Shown here: piece after piece, positions 17,499 to 27,305 of the stretch
Position numbering within the stretch: the stretch's first letter is position 1
Layout of the letters: the number at the start of each line of letters is the position of its first letter
From: Acinetobacter marinus
GTDB lineage: Bacteria; Pseudomonadota; Gammaproteobacteria; Pseudomonadales; Moraxellaceae
Assembly: GCF_900096915.1 (NCBI RefSeq)
Contig: NZ_FMYK01000008.1
Location: 1 to 64,000 of the forward strand
Length of the DNA stretch: 64,000 bases
Direction of reading: 5' to 3'
Position numbers and translations under genes: made by a program
The notes under the pieces: model-generated
Databases searched by the model: none
Told to the model about the DNA's origin: nothing
What the model saw: the letters and a program-made list of their open reading frames with translations, nothing else

Positions 17499-18827
17499 AT
17501 GCGTTTGGCATTTTTGAAATTCAACAACATGGCAACAGCGATGATTATGAGCAGTGGGCTGATGGCAGCAAGTTTAACGCATGCACAGCTCACCATTAAT
17601 GGACAATCCATTCCTGTCACAGGCGCATCCAATACCTACAGCTCGAATAGCATCAGCAATAGTGACTATCAACCCCGAAATAACTTTCAAAGTTGTCTTG
17701 CCAACTTGCGCTCAAGCGCCATCGCCAAAGGCGTGTCGGGCTCAACTTATGATCGCTACACGCAGTCGTTGACACCAGACTATTCAGTGATTGAAAAACT
17801 CAACTATCAACCCGAATTCAGCACCGATATTTGGGACTACTTATCAGGTTTGGTCGATCAAGAACGTGTCGATGATGGACAAAAAAATATGGCGCAATAT
17901 CGCAGTGCGCTGAATCGTGCGTCGACACAATATGGCGTACCCGCCGAAACCATCGCCGCAGTCTGGGGTGTAGAAAGTAACTACGGCAATATTTCAGGAA
18001 AATATCCACTGATCCAAGCACTCGGTACGCTCAGCTGTGAAGGGCGCCGTCAGTCTTATTTTCGTGGTGAATTTTTCACGACCTTGAAAATTTTGCAACG
18101 TGGTGACTTGACTGAAGATCAACTCAAAGGCTCTTGGGCGGGTGCATTTGGACATACCCAGTTTATGCCATCGACCTATGATCGCTTAGCGGTGGACTTT
18201 GATGGCGATGGTCGTCGTGATTTGGTCTCTAGCGTGCCTGACGCACTGGCGTCTACAGCGAATTTCCTCGACAAAGCAGGCTGGCAATCGGGCATGCCAT
18301 GGGGCTTTGAAGTCAGCGTACCCGATGGCTATTATGTTGGCGGTGAAGGGCGTCGCAACAAAAAGTCACTCAGCTACTGGTCTGGCAAAGGCGTGACCCG
18401 CATCGATGGCTCACCTGTGATTCAAGGTAATCTGAGCAGCTCAAGTCAAGCTGGACTACTTGCGCCAGCGGGTGAAAATGGACCAAAATTTTTAGTCTTT
18501 AAGAACTTCGATGCACTGTATAGCTACAACGCCGCGGAAAGCTATGCGCTTGCCATCGCCATGCTATCAGATCGCTTACAAGGCAAATCAGGCATCCAAG
18601 CCGCTTGGCCAACCGATGATCCAGGCACATCTCGTGCACAGCGCCGTGAAATCCAAACCTTGTTGCTACAACGTGGGCATGCGATTGGCGATGTCGATGG
18701 TTTGATCGGTGATAAAAGTCGTCAGGCGATTCGTATCGAACAACAGCGTCTAGGGTTACCAACCACAGGACGTGCAGGTCAGCGTATTTTGACTGCGCTT
18801 CGTGCCGAAAGCGTGATGGGACAATAG
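17499..18827 (+). CDS. MltB-family lytic murein transglycosylase with peptidoglycan-binding domain
   Basis: A 442-residue exported enzyme cleaving the MurNAc-GlcNAc bond of peptidoglycan with 1,6-anhydro product formation. Start 17499 has GAGGA upstream and gives a signal peptide ending T-H-A before Q30. The catalytic domain (about 60-350) includes A-V-W-G-V-E159-S-N-Y-G, G-S-W-A-G-A-F-G-H-T-Q-F-M-P and D-F-D-G-D-G-R-R-D. A C-terminal PG_binding_1 domain (about 375-435) contains I-Q-T-L-L-L-Q-R-G and G-L-I-G-D-K-S-R-Q-A-I. There is no lipobox, so it is soluble periplasmic rather than a lipoprotein like MltB itself. Confidence 0.9.
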   Translation: MRLAFLKFNNMATAMIMSSGLMAASLTHAQLTINGQSIPVTGASNTYSSNSISNSDYQPRNNFQSCLANLRSSAIAKGVSGSTYDRYTQSLTPDYSVIEKLNYQPEFSTDIWDYLSGLVDQERVDDGQKNMAQYRSALNRASTQYGVPAETIAAVWGVESNYGNISGKYPLIQALGTLSCEGRRQSYFRGEFFTTLKILQRGDLTEDQLKGSWAGAFGHTQFMPSTYDRLAVDFDGDGRRDLVSSVPDALASTANFLDKAGWQSGMPWGFEVSVPDGYYVGGEGRRNKKSLSYWSGKGVTRIDGSPVIQGNLSSSSQAGLLAPAGENGPKFLVFKNFDALYSYNAAESYALAIAMLSDRLQGKSGIQAAWPTDDPGTSRAQRREIQTLLLQRGHAIGDVDGLIGDKSRQAIRIEQQRLGLPTTGRAGQRILTALRAESVMGQ

Positions 18828-18879
18828 TACTGAACTTTGCGAACTGAATGCGTGGCAACTTAGCCATTCAATCATCTCA

Positions 18880-18910
18880 ATTACACTGTTACAGTGTGTA
18901 GCAGTGTAAT
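18880..18910 (+). terminator. Hairpin after the transglycosylase gene
   Basis: ATTACACTG and CAGTGTAAT form 9-bp arms, and an alternative inner pairing ACACTGTTACAGTGT exists. There is only a weak T-rich tail, so it may be a terminator or a regulatory stem before murG. Confidence 0.45.
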
Positions 18911-18988
18911 ATTTCTCTTGCGTTCAACCGCATTGAGATTACAATAATTCCTTTCATCCAAATTCTGTATAGAACAAGTATTTTTCAC

Positions 18989-20128
18989 GTGACTGAACAA
19001 GCCTCAAGCCCTGCGACGACCTCTACACCATCTGCTTCTCCACGCCGTATTCTAATGATGGCGGCGGGCACAGGCGGTCATGTCTTTCCTGCACTTGCAG
19101 TTGCCAAAGCATTGCAACAGCGTGGACATCAGGTGTTTTGGCTGGCGACACCGCACGGCATGGAAAATCGATTATTACAACAACACGATATTCCTATTCA
19201 TCAAATCGACATCCAAGGCGTGCGTGGCAATGGCATTGTCCGTAAGCTCAAAGCGCCTTTTAAAATCTTAGCCGCCACCTTGGCAGCGATGCGCATCATG
19301 AAATCACTCAAGATTGATGCGGTGGCGGGTTTTGGTGGTTATGTCTCTGGGCCTGGTGGTTTGGCAGCTCGTGCGTTAGGTATTCCTGTATTAATTCATG
19401 AACAAAATGCCGTAGCAGGATTCACCAATACCCAGCTGTCACGTATTGCCAAAACAGTATGTCAAGCCTTCCCCAAAGCCTTTGCTGGGCTGAATGAGTC
19501 GCCGAAATTGGTGACCACGGGCAATCCTGTACGTCAGGAAATCAGTGAGATTTTGTCCCCAAAATGGCGCTATGAACAGCGTGAAAGTGAGCAACAGCCC
19601 TTAAATATTCTAATCGTGGGTGGTTCGCTGGGTGCGCAAGCCTTGAATGAACATATTCCTGCCGCACTTACGGCATTAAATGTGCCCATGCATGTGCGCC
19701 ACCAATGTGGTCAGCAACAGCTTGAAACGACACAGCAACGCTATGACACTTTGCCAAAGTGTGATGGTTTTGACAGCCAAGTTTTGCCGTTTATCGATGA
19801 CATGGCAGCAGCCTACAGCCAAGCTGATTTAATCATTTGTCGTGCAGGTGCGCTCACAGTGACAGAAGTGGCAACCGCTGGCGTGGCGGCGATTTTTATT
19901 CCGCTACCTTCTGCGGTCGATGATCATCAGACGGCGAATGCACACTATTTGGCAGATGTTGGCGCAGCCAAGATTTGTCCACAGTCCACGCTGACAGCCG
20001 ACAGTTTGCAACAGCTCCTTGCACCACTGATGCACCGAGCAACACTATGCGATATGGCTGTCAAAGCACGCCAACAAGCACAAAGCCAAGCTACAGCGCA
20101 GGTCGCCGAGCTGGTTGAACAGTTATAA
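18989..20128 (+). CDS. murG: UDP-GlcNAc:lipid I N-acetylglucosaminyltransferase MurG
   Basis: A 379-residue peripheral membrane glycosyltransferase that makes lipid II. Signatures: G-T-G-G-H-V-F-P-A near the N-terminus, G-F-G-G-Y-V-S-G-P-G-G, H-E-Q-N-A-V-A-G, G-G-S-L-G-A-Q and the UDP-sugar site C-R-A-G-A-L-T-V-T-E. Translation probably begins at GTG 18989, leaving a 19-residue Ser/Thr/Pro-rich N-terminal tail before the conserved core; no better start occurs before the glycine loop. First gene of the wall/division block; murC follows after 37 bp. Confidence 0.95.
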   Translation: MTEQASSPATTSTPSASPRRILMMAAGTGGHVFPALAVAKALQQRGHQVFWLATPHGMENRLLQQHDIPIHQIDIQGVRGNGIVRKLKAPFKILAATLAAMRIMKSLKIDAVAGFGGYVSGPGGLAARALGIPVLIHEQNAVAGFTNTQLSRIAKTVCQAFPKAFAGLNESPKLVTTGNPVRQEISEILSPKWRYEQRESEQQPLNILIVGGSLGAQALNEHIPAALTALNVPMHVRHQCGQQQLETTQQRYDTLPKCDGFDSQVLPFIDDMAAAYSQADLIICRAGALTVTEVATAGVAAIFIPLPSAVDDHQTANAHYLADVGAAKICPQSTLTADSLQQLLAPLMHRATLCDMAVKARQQAQSQATAQVAELVEQL

Positions 20129-20165
20129 ATCGCACATTGCCCCAAGAGAATTTTTGAGAAGAATC

Positions 20166-21620
20166 ATGACTGAAAACACACTGACTGCGAAACACGCCAA
20201 ACAACTGATTAAAATTCCTGAAATGCGCCGTATCAAGCATATTCATTTCATCGGGATTGGTGGCGCAGGCATGTGTGGCATTGCCGAAGTGCTGAAAAAC
20301 CAAGGCTATAAAGTCTCAGGTTCCGACATTCGTGCCTCAAAAACAACGGCACAGCTTGAGAAAAATGGCATTGAAGTGTTTATCGGGCATCACGCCAGTA
20401 ATATCGATGGTGCCAATGTCATCGTGGTCTCAACAGCAATTGATTTGGAAAACCCAGAAATCCAAGCAGCTAATGAGCTACGCATTCCCGTGGTACGCCG
20501 TGCCGAAATGCTCGGGGAGCTGATGCGCTATCGTCATGGCATTGCTGTTGCGGGCACACATGGTAAAACCACCACCACTAGTCTACTGACCTGTATGTTG
20601 GCTGAAGAAAATCTTGATCCGACCTATGTCATCGGTGGTTTATTGAATCGGACTGGCGTCAATGCTGCGCTCGGTGCGAGTCGGTATATCGTGGCAGAAG
20701 CAGATGAATCCGATGCGTCATTCTTATATTTAGAACCGATGGCTGCGATTGTCACCAATATTGATGCCGATCACATGGATACTTATGGCGGTAGCTTCGA
20801 TGTGCTCAAAGACACCTTTGTGCAATTCCTGCATAAATTGCCGTTTTATGGTTTGGCTGTGGTTTGTGGCGATGATGCCAACATCCGTGAAATCATGCCT
20901 CGCATCGGGCGTCCTGTACTGACTTATGGCTTTGAAGAAGGCAATGACATTCGTGCCGTTGATGTCGAGCAAGATGGCATGCAGTCGCATTTCACGGTGT
21001 TGCGTAAAGACCGTGAACCACTACGCCTGACGATTAACCAACCAGGTCTACACAATATTCTCAATGCCTTGGCGGCAATTGGCGTGGCTACCGATGAAGG
21101 CGTGTCTGATGCGGCGATTGCACGTGCTTTAGAGAGCTTTAACGGGGTCGGACGTCGCTTCCAAGTACAAGGCGAATACGCCAAAGATGATGGCAATATC
21201 AAACTGGTCGACGACTATGGGCATCACCCCAAAGAAGTCGAAGCCACCATCAAAGCAGCGCGTCAAAGTCACCCAGATCGTCGCTTAGTCATGCTGTTTC
21301 AGCCACATCGCTATAGCCGTACTCGTGATTGTTTTGATGATTTCGTGGAGGTGTTGTCGCAAGTGGATGCGCTGGTGCTGATGGAAGTCTATGCGGCAGG
21401 TGAAAAACCGATTGTTGGGGCGGATAGTCGCAGTCTTGCCCGAGCCATTCGCCTGCGTGGTCTGGTCGAACCGATTGTGGTTGATCCTGTGGAGAGTCAA
21501 TTGCCAAGCGTATTAAAGAATTTGTTACAAGCCAATGATCTATTATTAACACAAGGTGCGGGCAATGTCGGCACAGTTTCGGTAGAATTGGCACAAAATG
21601 CGCTTTACCTCAATAGCTAA
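20166..21620 (+). CDS. murC: UDP-N-acetylmuramate-L-alanine ligase MurC
   Basis: A 484-residue ATP-dependent ligase adding the first peptide residue to UDP-MurNAc. The UDP-binding G30-I-G-G-A-G-M is followed by the ATP loop G130-T-H-G-K-T-T-T and the D-D-Y-G-H-H-P segment typical of Mur ligases. Start 20166 was chosen for GAGAAG upstream and because the longer frame would overlap murG. It lies between murG and ddl, as in other Acinetobacter dcw blocks, which lack the ftsW-murD part at this place. Confidence 0.96.
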   Translation: MTENTLTAKHAKQLIKIPEMRRIKHIHFIGIGGAGMCGIAEVLKNQGYKVSGSDIRASKTTAQLEKNGIEVFIGHHASNIDGANVIVVSTAIDLENPEIQAANELRIPVVRRAEMLGELMRYRHGIAVAGTHGKTTTTSLLTCMLAEENLDPTYVIGGLLNRTGVNAALGASRYIVAEADESDASFLYLEPMAAIVTNIDADHMDTYGGSFDVLKDTFVQFLHKLPFYGLAVVCGDDANIREIMPRIGRPVLTYGFEEGNDIRAVDVEQDGMQSHFTVLRKDREPLRLTINQPGLHNILNALAAIGVATDEGVSDAAIARALESFNGVGRRFQVQGEYAKDDGNIKLVDDYGHHPKEVEATIKAARQSHPDRRLVMLFQPHRYSRTRDCFDDFVEVLSQVDALVLMEVYAAGEKPIVGADSRSLARAIRLRGLVEPIVVDPVESQLPSVLKNLLQANDLLLTQGAGNVGTVSVELAQNALYLNS

Positions 21621-21718
21621 GCCTGTAATTACTCGGTTTTTCAATTGTAGGATTGGCTTTTTAGACAAAAATTTGTGGTTTAGTGTTTCATTTAGCAGTT
21701 AGAAATAAGGAATTCACC

Positions 21719-22639
21719 GTGTCTCAGGTGCAAGATAAGTTTGGAAAAGTTGCGGTATTACTCGGTGGAAAATCTGCGGAGCGTCAAGTTTCATTAAATA
21801 GCGGTCAATCGGTGTTAGATGCACTATTGCGCAGTGGCGTCAATGCGGAAGCCTTTGATCCACTGACTCGCCCAGTGACTGAGCTGACGGCGTATGATCG
21901 TGCCTTTATCGTATTGCATGGTCGTGGCGGAGAAGATGGACAAATCCAAGGGGTGCTGGACTGGCTCAACGTGCCCTATACAGGCACTCAAGTGCAAGGT
22001 TCAGCCATTGGCATGGACAAAGTCAAAACCAAACAAATTTGGCAAGGTAGCGAACTGCCGACTGCACCGTATCGTCTGATCACTGCCGACACCAATTTTA
22101 ATGAAGTCATCGACAAACTCGGTTTACCACTCATTATTAAACCTGTGCATGAAGGTTCTAGCATCGGCATGAGTAAAGTCGAGAAAGCTGAAGATTTTCA
22201 AGCGGCACTGTCCAAAGCCACCACGCACGATTCGATCGTCATGGCAGAGCAATGGATCACAGGCTCTGAATATACCGTAGTGATCTTAAATGGTGAGGCA
22301 CTGCCTGTGATTCGCCTTGAACCACCAAAAGATGTGGCATTTTATGATTATGAAGCCAAATATAAGCGCAATGACACCCAGTATGGCATTCCATCTGGCT
22401 TGTCCGATGCTGATGAAAAACATTTGCAAGAGTTAGCGCTTCGTGCCTTCCAAGCGGTGGGTGCATCAGGTTGGGGGCGTATCGATGCCATGCGTGATGC
22501 GCAAGGCAATTTTTGGCTACTTGAAGTCAACACTGTGCCGGGTATGACCGATCACTCGTTGGTGCCAAAAGCTGCACAAGCGATTGGCTTAAACTTCGAT
22601 CAATTGTGTTTGACAATTTTAGAACAAACTTTGGACTAA
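21719..22639 (+). CDS. ddl: D-alanine-D-alanine ligase
   Basis: A 306-residue ATP-grasp ligase producing the D-Ala-D-Ala terminus of the pentapeptide. GTG 21719 follows AAGGA and gives an N-terminus leading directly into V-A-V-L-L-G-G-K-S-A-E-R; the upstream ATG at 21683 adds 12 residues without family similarity. Motifs include H-G-R-G-G-E-D-G, the K-P-V-H-E-G-S-S-I-G-M loop, E-Q-W-I-T-G-S-E-Y-T-V and E-V-N-T-V-P-G-M-T. The size and division-cluster setting fit DdlB. Confidence 0.95.
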   Translation: MSQVQDKFGKVAVLLGGKSAERQVSLNSGQSVLDALLRSGVNAEAFDPLTRPVTELTAYDRAFIVLHGRGGEDGQIQGVLDWLNVPYTGTQVQGSAIGMDKVKTKQIWQGSELPTAPYRLITADTNFNEVIDKLGLPLIIKPVHEGSSIGMSKVEKAEDFQAALSKATTHDSIVMAEQWITGSEYTVVILNGEALPVIRLEPPKDVAFYDYEAKYKRNDTQYGIPSGLSDADEKHLQELALRAFQAVGASGWGRIDAMRDAQGNFWLLEVNTVPGMTDHSLVPKAAQAIGLNFDQLCLTILEQTLD

Positions 22640-22651
22640 AGCATTTAAGAT

Positions 22652-23518
22652 ATGGCTCAGCTTCCACTTTCACTCAAACGTCGAAAAGCTGCAACGACAT
22701 CGATACATGACAAATCGCCGACCATCAGCGATACCGTATTGTCGTGGGGAAGTTGGCTGTTGCTGATTTTTGCGATTTTGGTGTTTTTATTTGGTGGTTA
22801 TGCGCTGTATCAACGCTTTATGCATGCACAAATCGATCATATCGATGTGCTTGGTGTGTCTGCGAACGAACAACGCTTTTTGGTCAATTACCTGAAAGAA
22901 GACACCGAAAATGGCTATTTCACCACAGATTTAGAACAAATTCGTGATCATGCTTTACAACTTTCATGGGTGGAAAGTGTGGTGGTCTCTCGAGCTTGGC
23001 CTGATGCGATTGTGGTTCGTGTTACGCCTCGTCATGCGGTGGCACGTTGGGGTACAGGGCGTTACTTAAGTGATGATGGCACGGTATTTCAACCAATCGA
23101 CAAGAACACACAAAAGCAATTGCCGATGTTGCACGGTCCAAGTTCGCAATCACGCATGATGATGAATAAATATCGTGACATCAATCAAATGTTTAGAGCA
23201 CAAAACATGCACCTCAAAGAGCTCTATCTGACGGAGCGTATGACGTGGTTTATGCAGTTTGATAATGGATTACGTTTGATTGTTGACCAAGATCAAACCA
23301 TGGGTAAACTCCAGCGCTTGAGCGAGATTGCCAAAACCGATCTCGGCTTGGTCTGGAATAATATTGCAGGGATTGATTTACGTTATCGTAATGGTCTCGC
23401 CGTACAGTGGAAAAATGCACAGCCTTTAAAAATTGAAAATGGGCAATTTGTCATTCCACAAATACAACCCACTGCGACACAGCCAAATACGATACAACCG
23501 AATCAGGTCAGCCCGTAA
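22652..23518 (+). CDS. ftsQ: Cell division protein FtsQ
   Basis: A 288-residue bitopic inner-membrane protein of the divisome that links FtsB/FtsL to the rest. It shows a short basic cytoplasmic tail, one membrane helix (about residues 30-53), a POTRA domain (I-D-H-I-D-V-L-G-V and following) and the conserved V-E-S-V-V-V-S-R-A-W-P-D-A-I-V-V-R-V motif. The C-terminal tail is Gln/Pro/Thr-rich. It starts 12 bp after ddl, implying co-transcription. Confidence 0.93.
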   Translation: MAQLPLSLKRRKAATTSIHDKSPTISDTVLSWGSWLLLIFAILVFLFGGYALYQRFMHAQIDHIDVLGVSANEQRFLVNYLKEDTENGYFTTDLEQIRDHALQLSWVESVVVSRAWPDAIVVRVTPRHAVARWGTGRYLSDDGTVFQPIDKNTQKQLPMLHGPSSQSRMMMNKYRDINQMFRAQNMHLKELYLTERMTWFMQFDNGLRLIVDQDQTMGKLQRLSEIAKTDLGLVWNNIAGIDLRYRNGLAVQWKNAQPLKIENGQFVIPQIQPTATQPNTIQPNQVSP

Positions 23519-23582
23519 TGAAATTTACATATATTAGCGCACTGAATATCGTGCAAAACAACTTAAAAAGCGGTAATAAACA

Positions 23583-24842
23583 ATGAGTGAAGCTGTGCCA
23601 TCAGTCGTGGCTATAGACATTGGAACACACAAAGTATCGGTGTTAATTGGTCGTGTCCATGCGCCAGATCAAATCGAAGTCATCGGCATGGCACATGCCC
23701 GCAATCGAGGCATGAGCAAAGGCAAAATCGTCAGCCTTGATAAGGTCGTCTCTGCAATTAAAAATGCCGTACAAGAAGCCGAAGACAAAGCAGAATGCCG
23801 CATCAATAGTGCGTGGATTTCGATTCCAAGTACAGGCTTACAAAGTTTTTATGCTTCAGGTCGCACACCGATTTCTAGCTTTGATAAAACCATCAGCACC
23901 AATGAAGTGGTGCGGGCACTGGAATTGGCAAAAACCAGTCATTTATTACCAGATTATTATCTCGCTAGCGCTGTGCCGCTGGGCTTTGCCGTCGATGACA
24001 ATGAAGAATGGGTACACAATCCGATCGGCTTGTCTGGACAAACTTTAACTGGACATTATCAGCTGATGATGCTGCCGATCAGCACCATGCAAAACCTTGA
24101 TAAAGCGTTGAAAAATGCAGGTATCGGGGTGGAGAAAATGGTCATTTCATCTTTAGCGACTGCCGAAGCCAGCCTGCTTAAAGATGAAAAAGAATATGGC
24201 GTCTGCTTGATCGACATCGGCGCAGGCACCACCAATCTTGCGGTCTATCTGGGCGGACACTTGGCATTTGCCAGTACGTTACCGCTTGGCGGCGAACACG
24301 TCACCCGTGATATTGCAGCGGTTCTGCAAACCACCACCGAAGAAGCCGAGCGCATTAAACATTTACATGGCTGTGTTGACCACAGTGTGATCAAACCCGA
24401 TCATATGATCCAAGTGCAAGGCATCGATGGCCCACAAACCATTAGCCGTATTGAACTGGCAGATATTATCAAAGCACGCTATGACGAAATCTTTGATCAT
24501 ATCTATCAAGAGCTGAGCCAAAGCGGTGCCATTGCAAATCTATATCACGGCGTGGTACTGACTGGTGATGCCAGCCAAATCGAAGGTGCTGTCAATCACG
24601 CACGCCGTAAGCTCGGTGTATCTGCACATCTTGGTAATCCACCGCTACAGGTTTATTGCAAAGATGAAAATCTACCTGCGCTACGACGCTCTCTGTACAC
24701 CACCGCCAGCGGTTTATTGATGTTTAGCCAAAGTGAAGCACAACAAAGCGTGGTTGAAGAAGATGCGCATCGTGGTTCGGTCTGGGATCGCATGGTCAAC
24801 AGCAGTAATGATTTGCTCTCAAGGCTAAAGAATTTTTTCTAA
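23583..24842 (+). CDS. ftsA: Cell division protein FtsA
   Basis: A 419-residue actin-like ATPase that tethers FtsZ to the membrane. Phosphate and adenosine motifs are present: V-A-I-D-I-G-T-H-K-V, L-I-D-I-G-A-G-T-T-N-L-A and V-L-T-G-D-A-S-Q-I-E-G. The C-terminal end, with R-M-V-N and S-R-L-K-N-F-F, is the usual amphipathic membrane-targeting helix. ftsZ follows after 152 bp, a gap long enough to hold an ftsZ promoter. Confidence 0.96.
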   Translation: MSEAVPSVVAIDIGTHKVSVLIGRVHAPDQIEVIGMAHARNRGMSKGKIVSLDKVVSAIKNAVQEAEDKAECRINSAWISIPSTGLQSFYASGRTPISSFDKTISTNEVVRALELAKTSHLLPDYYLASAVPLGFAVDDNEEWVHNPIGLSGQTLTGHYQLMMLPISTMQNLDKALKNAGIGVEKMVISSLATAEASLLKDEKEYGVCLIDIGAGTTNLAVYLGGHLAFASTLPLGGEHVTRDIAAVLQTTTEEAERIKHLHGCVDHSVIKPDHMIQVQGIDGPQTISRIELADIIKARYDEIFDHIYQELSQSGAIANLYHGVVLTGDASQIEGAVNHARRKLGVSAHLGNPPLQVYCKDENLPALRRSLYTTASGLLMFSQSEAQQSVVEEDAHRGSVWDRMVNSSNDLLSRLKNFF

Positions 24843-24994
24843 TACGGAGTTTAGTAAGTTCAGGTTTTTTGTTTGTAATAAATTGAGTATGTGATATTAC
24901 AAACTGAAATCTGCATGCTAATATTTAACTTTTACATTTCGAGCAGTATACGGGCATAAGTGACTGCTATAACAATTTTGGAAGTCGGAAGGTC

Positions 24995-26194
24995 ATGCCT
25001 ACAAATTCAATTACTTATATAGACGATGATGAAATGGACAGTTACGGACAAGCACGCTTCACCGTTTTTGGGGTTGGCGGTGGTGGTGGTAACGCCGTTC
25101 AAAATATGGTCGAACAAAAAATCGCAGGGGTGAAATTTATCTGTGCCAATACAGATAAACAAGCGCTAGATCGCATGTCTGCACCAAACAAAGTGCAACT
25201 CGGCGAACAAAGCACCCGTGGTCTTGGCGCTGGCGCCAACCCAGAAGTTGGTCGTACTGCTGCAGAAGAAACCCGTGATGCCATTCGTCAGCACCTTGAA
25301 GGGTCTGACATGGTCTTTGTGACTGCTGGCATGGGCGGTGGTACAGGGACTGGTGGTGCACCTGTGGTGGCGGAAGTTGCCAAAGAAATGGGCTTACTCA
25401 CTGTTGGTGTAGTCACTACGCCATTTCGTTTTGAAGGACGTCGTCGTATCAAAGCGGCTGAGCTCGGTATTGAAGAGTTAGAAAAGCATGTCGATTCGCT
25501 GATCATCATTCCAAACTCTCGTTTGTTGGATGTGTATGGCGACATCTCGATGAAGGATGCCTACAAAAAAGCCGATGATGTGCTACTCAATGCGGTACGC
25601 AGTATCTTCGACCTTGTGGTCAATCCTGGTCTGATTAACCTTGACTTTGCCGATTTAAAAACCGCCATGAGCACACGTGGCTATGCGATGATGGGTACAG
25701 GTATTGGTCGTGGTGAAAAGCGTGCTGAACAAGCTGCTGAAATGGCGATTCGTAGTCCACTCCTTGATAAAGTCAATATCAGCGATGCCAAAGGCGTATT
25801 GATCAACATCACTGGTGGTGAAGACGTTTCTTTACGTGAAGCTGAAACCATTGCTGACTATGTAGCGCAAATTGTCGATGAAGACGAAGTGCAATTATTC
25901 TACGGTACAGCAATTGATCCTGACGCACGTGACGAGATTCGTGTCACCGTTGTTGCTACAGGTCTCACTCGCAACAATGAGCCAAGCGCTGCCGTTGCTA
26001 GCAAAAAGCCTGTTCAAGCAGCACAAAATGCTCAATCTAATGAGACTGCGGATGCAGATGATGTACCTGCGATTAGCCGTCAAGCGCAAAACAATGCTGC
26101 CAATGATCAACCATCGCCTACATCAAACAATGGCTCGCCACGTCCTGCACCAATGAGTATTCAGGATTACCTGAAAAATCAGCAACGTAAATAA
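24995..26194 (+). CDS. ftsZ: Cell division protein FtsZ
   Basis: A 399-residue tubulin-like GTPase that forms the Z ring. The tubulin signature G114-G-G-T-G-T-G120 is intact, as are V-G-G-G-G-G-N-A near residue 27 and N-L-D-F-A-D-L in the T7 loop. A Gln/Asn/Ala/Pro-rich linker (about 325-385) leads to a C-terminal peptide, S-I-Q-D-Y-L-K-N-Q-Q, which departs somewhat from the common D-I-P-A-F-L-R form but keeps the hydrophobic-basic pattern bound by FtsA and ZipA. A perfect terminator follows. Confidence 0.97.
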   Translation: MPTNSITYIDDDEMDSYGQARFTVFGVGGGGGNAVQNMVEQKIAGVKFICANTDKQALDRMSAPNKVQLGEQSTRGLGAGANPEVGRTAAEETRDAIRQHLEGSDMVFVTAGMGGGTGTGGAPVVAEVAKEMGLLTVGVVTTPFRFEGRRRIKAAELGIEELEKHVDSLIIIPNSRLLDVYGDISMKDAYKKADDVLLNAVRSIFDLVVNPGLINLDFADLKTAMSTRGYAMMGTGIGRGEKRAEQAAEMAIRSPLLDKVNISDAKGVLINITGGEDVSLREAETIADYVAQIVDEDEVQLFYGTAIDPDARDEIRVTVVATGLTRNNEPSAAVASKKPVQAAQNAQSNETADADDVPAISRQAQNNAANDQPSPTSNNGSPRPAPMSIQDYLKNQQRK

Positions 26195-26207
26195 ATTTTC
26201 AATTGAT

Positions 26208-26250
26208 AATAAGGATAGTTCGCAAAAAGCAACTATCCTTATGTTTTTTT
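26208..26250 (+). terminator. Terminator of the murG-ftsZ block
   Basis: Perfect 10-bp arms AAGGATAGTT and AACTATCCTT with a 10-base loop, then a run of seven T. Confidence 0.9.
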
Positions 26251-26301
26251 ACAATCTATTTTGTGCTACCTTATTTACAATTGCTAAACTTGTAAGAAAA
26301 T

Positions 26302-27204
26302 ATGTTTAAACAGAGATCAATCCGCCGAGTTGTTCGAGCCAGCGGTATCGGATTACATAGTGGGAAAAAAGTCAGAATGAACTTTTTGCCTAGCGAATGT
26401 GATACGGGGATTGTTTTCCGTCGCATAGATCTTAACCCAGCAGTTGAGATTCCCGCTGAAGCGATGCTGATCCAAGAAGCCTATATGTGCTCCAACTTGG
26501 TGAAAAATAAAGTCAAAATCGGCACCGTTGAGCATGTCATGAGCGCCATTGCTGGACTGGGTATCGACAATTTGATCATTGAAATTGATGCACCAGAAAT
26601 TCCGATTATGGATGGCAGCGCAGGGCCTTTTATTTATCTGCTACTTCAAGGTGAACTGACCGAACAAGCCGAAGCGAAAAAATTCATCAAAATAAAAAAA
26701 GAAATCCATGTTCAAACTGATGATAAAACCGCCTCTTTTCGTCCATTTGATGGCTTTGAATTGAATTTCACCATTGATTTTGACCATCCTGCCTTTGACA
26801 AAAAATACCAATCCACCTCAATTCTATTTTCCACTGAAAATTTTGTTGAACAAGTCAGCGAAGCGCGAACTTTTGGCTTCGTCAAAGACCTAGAGCTGTT
26901 GCAGGCCAATAATCTTGCCTTAGGTGCCAATCTCGACAATGCCATTGGTTTGGATGAACATGGGGTGGTCAATGAAGGCGGTTTACGCTTTTCGGATGAG
27001 TTTGTGCGCCATAAAATCCTCGATGCGATTGGCGATTTATATCTCCTTGGGCACCAGATTATTGCCAAATTTGACGCTTTTAAGTCGGGTCATGCACTCA
27101 ATAACAAACTTTTGCGTGCTGTGGAAGCCGATGCTGACAGCTATGAAATTGTAACATTTTGTAATCAAGAATCTTGCCCGATTAAATATGTTCCGCTGAG
27201 CTAA
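26302..27204 (+). CDS. lpxC: UDP-3-O-acyl-N-acetylglucosamine deacetylase LpxC
   Basis: A 300-residue zinc deacetylase, the committed step of lipid A synthesis. Zinc ligands H78 (T-V-E-H-V-M-S-A), H237 and D241 (V-R-H-K-I-L-D-A-I-G-D-L) are intact, with the further catalytic histidine in L-G-H. The gene follows the ftsZ terminator, so it has a separate promoter. Retention of lpxC indicates a normal LPS/LOS envelope. Confidence 0.97.
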   Translation: MFKQRSIRRVVRASGIGLHSGKKVRMNFLPSECDTGIVFRRIDLNPAVEIPAEAMLIQEAYMCSNLVKNKVKIGTVEHVMSAIAGLGIDNLIIEIDAPEIPIMDGSAGPFIYLLLQGELTEQAEAKKFIKIKKEIHVQTDDKTASFRPFDGFELNFTIDFDHPAFDKKYQSTSILFSTENFVEQVSEARTFGFVKDLELLQANNLALGANLDNAIGLDEHGVVNEGGLRFSDEFVRHKILDAIGDLYLLGHQIIAKFDAFKSGHALNNKLLRAVEADADSYEIVTFCNQESCPIKYVPLS

Positions 27205-27305
27205 ACACCTGTCAGCAAACAACTTAATGTTATAATATTACAAAACCATCACGCCTTATATACTCTACAATTCCCCGATTTTCATGCTTCGGTAACATTT
27301 CATTC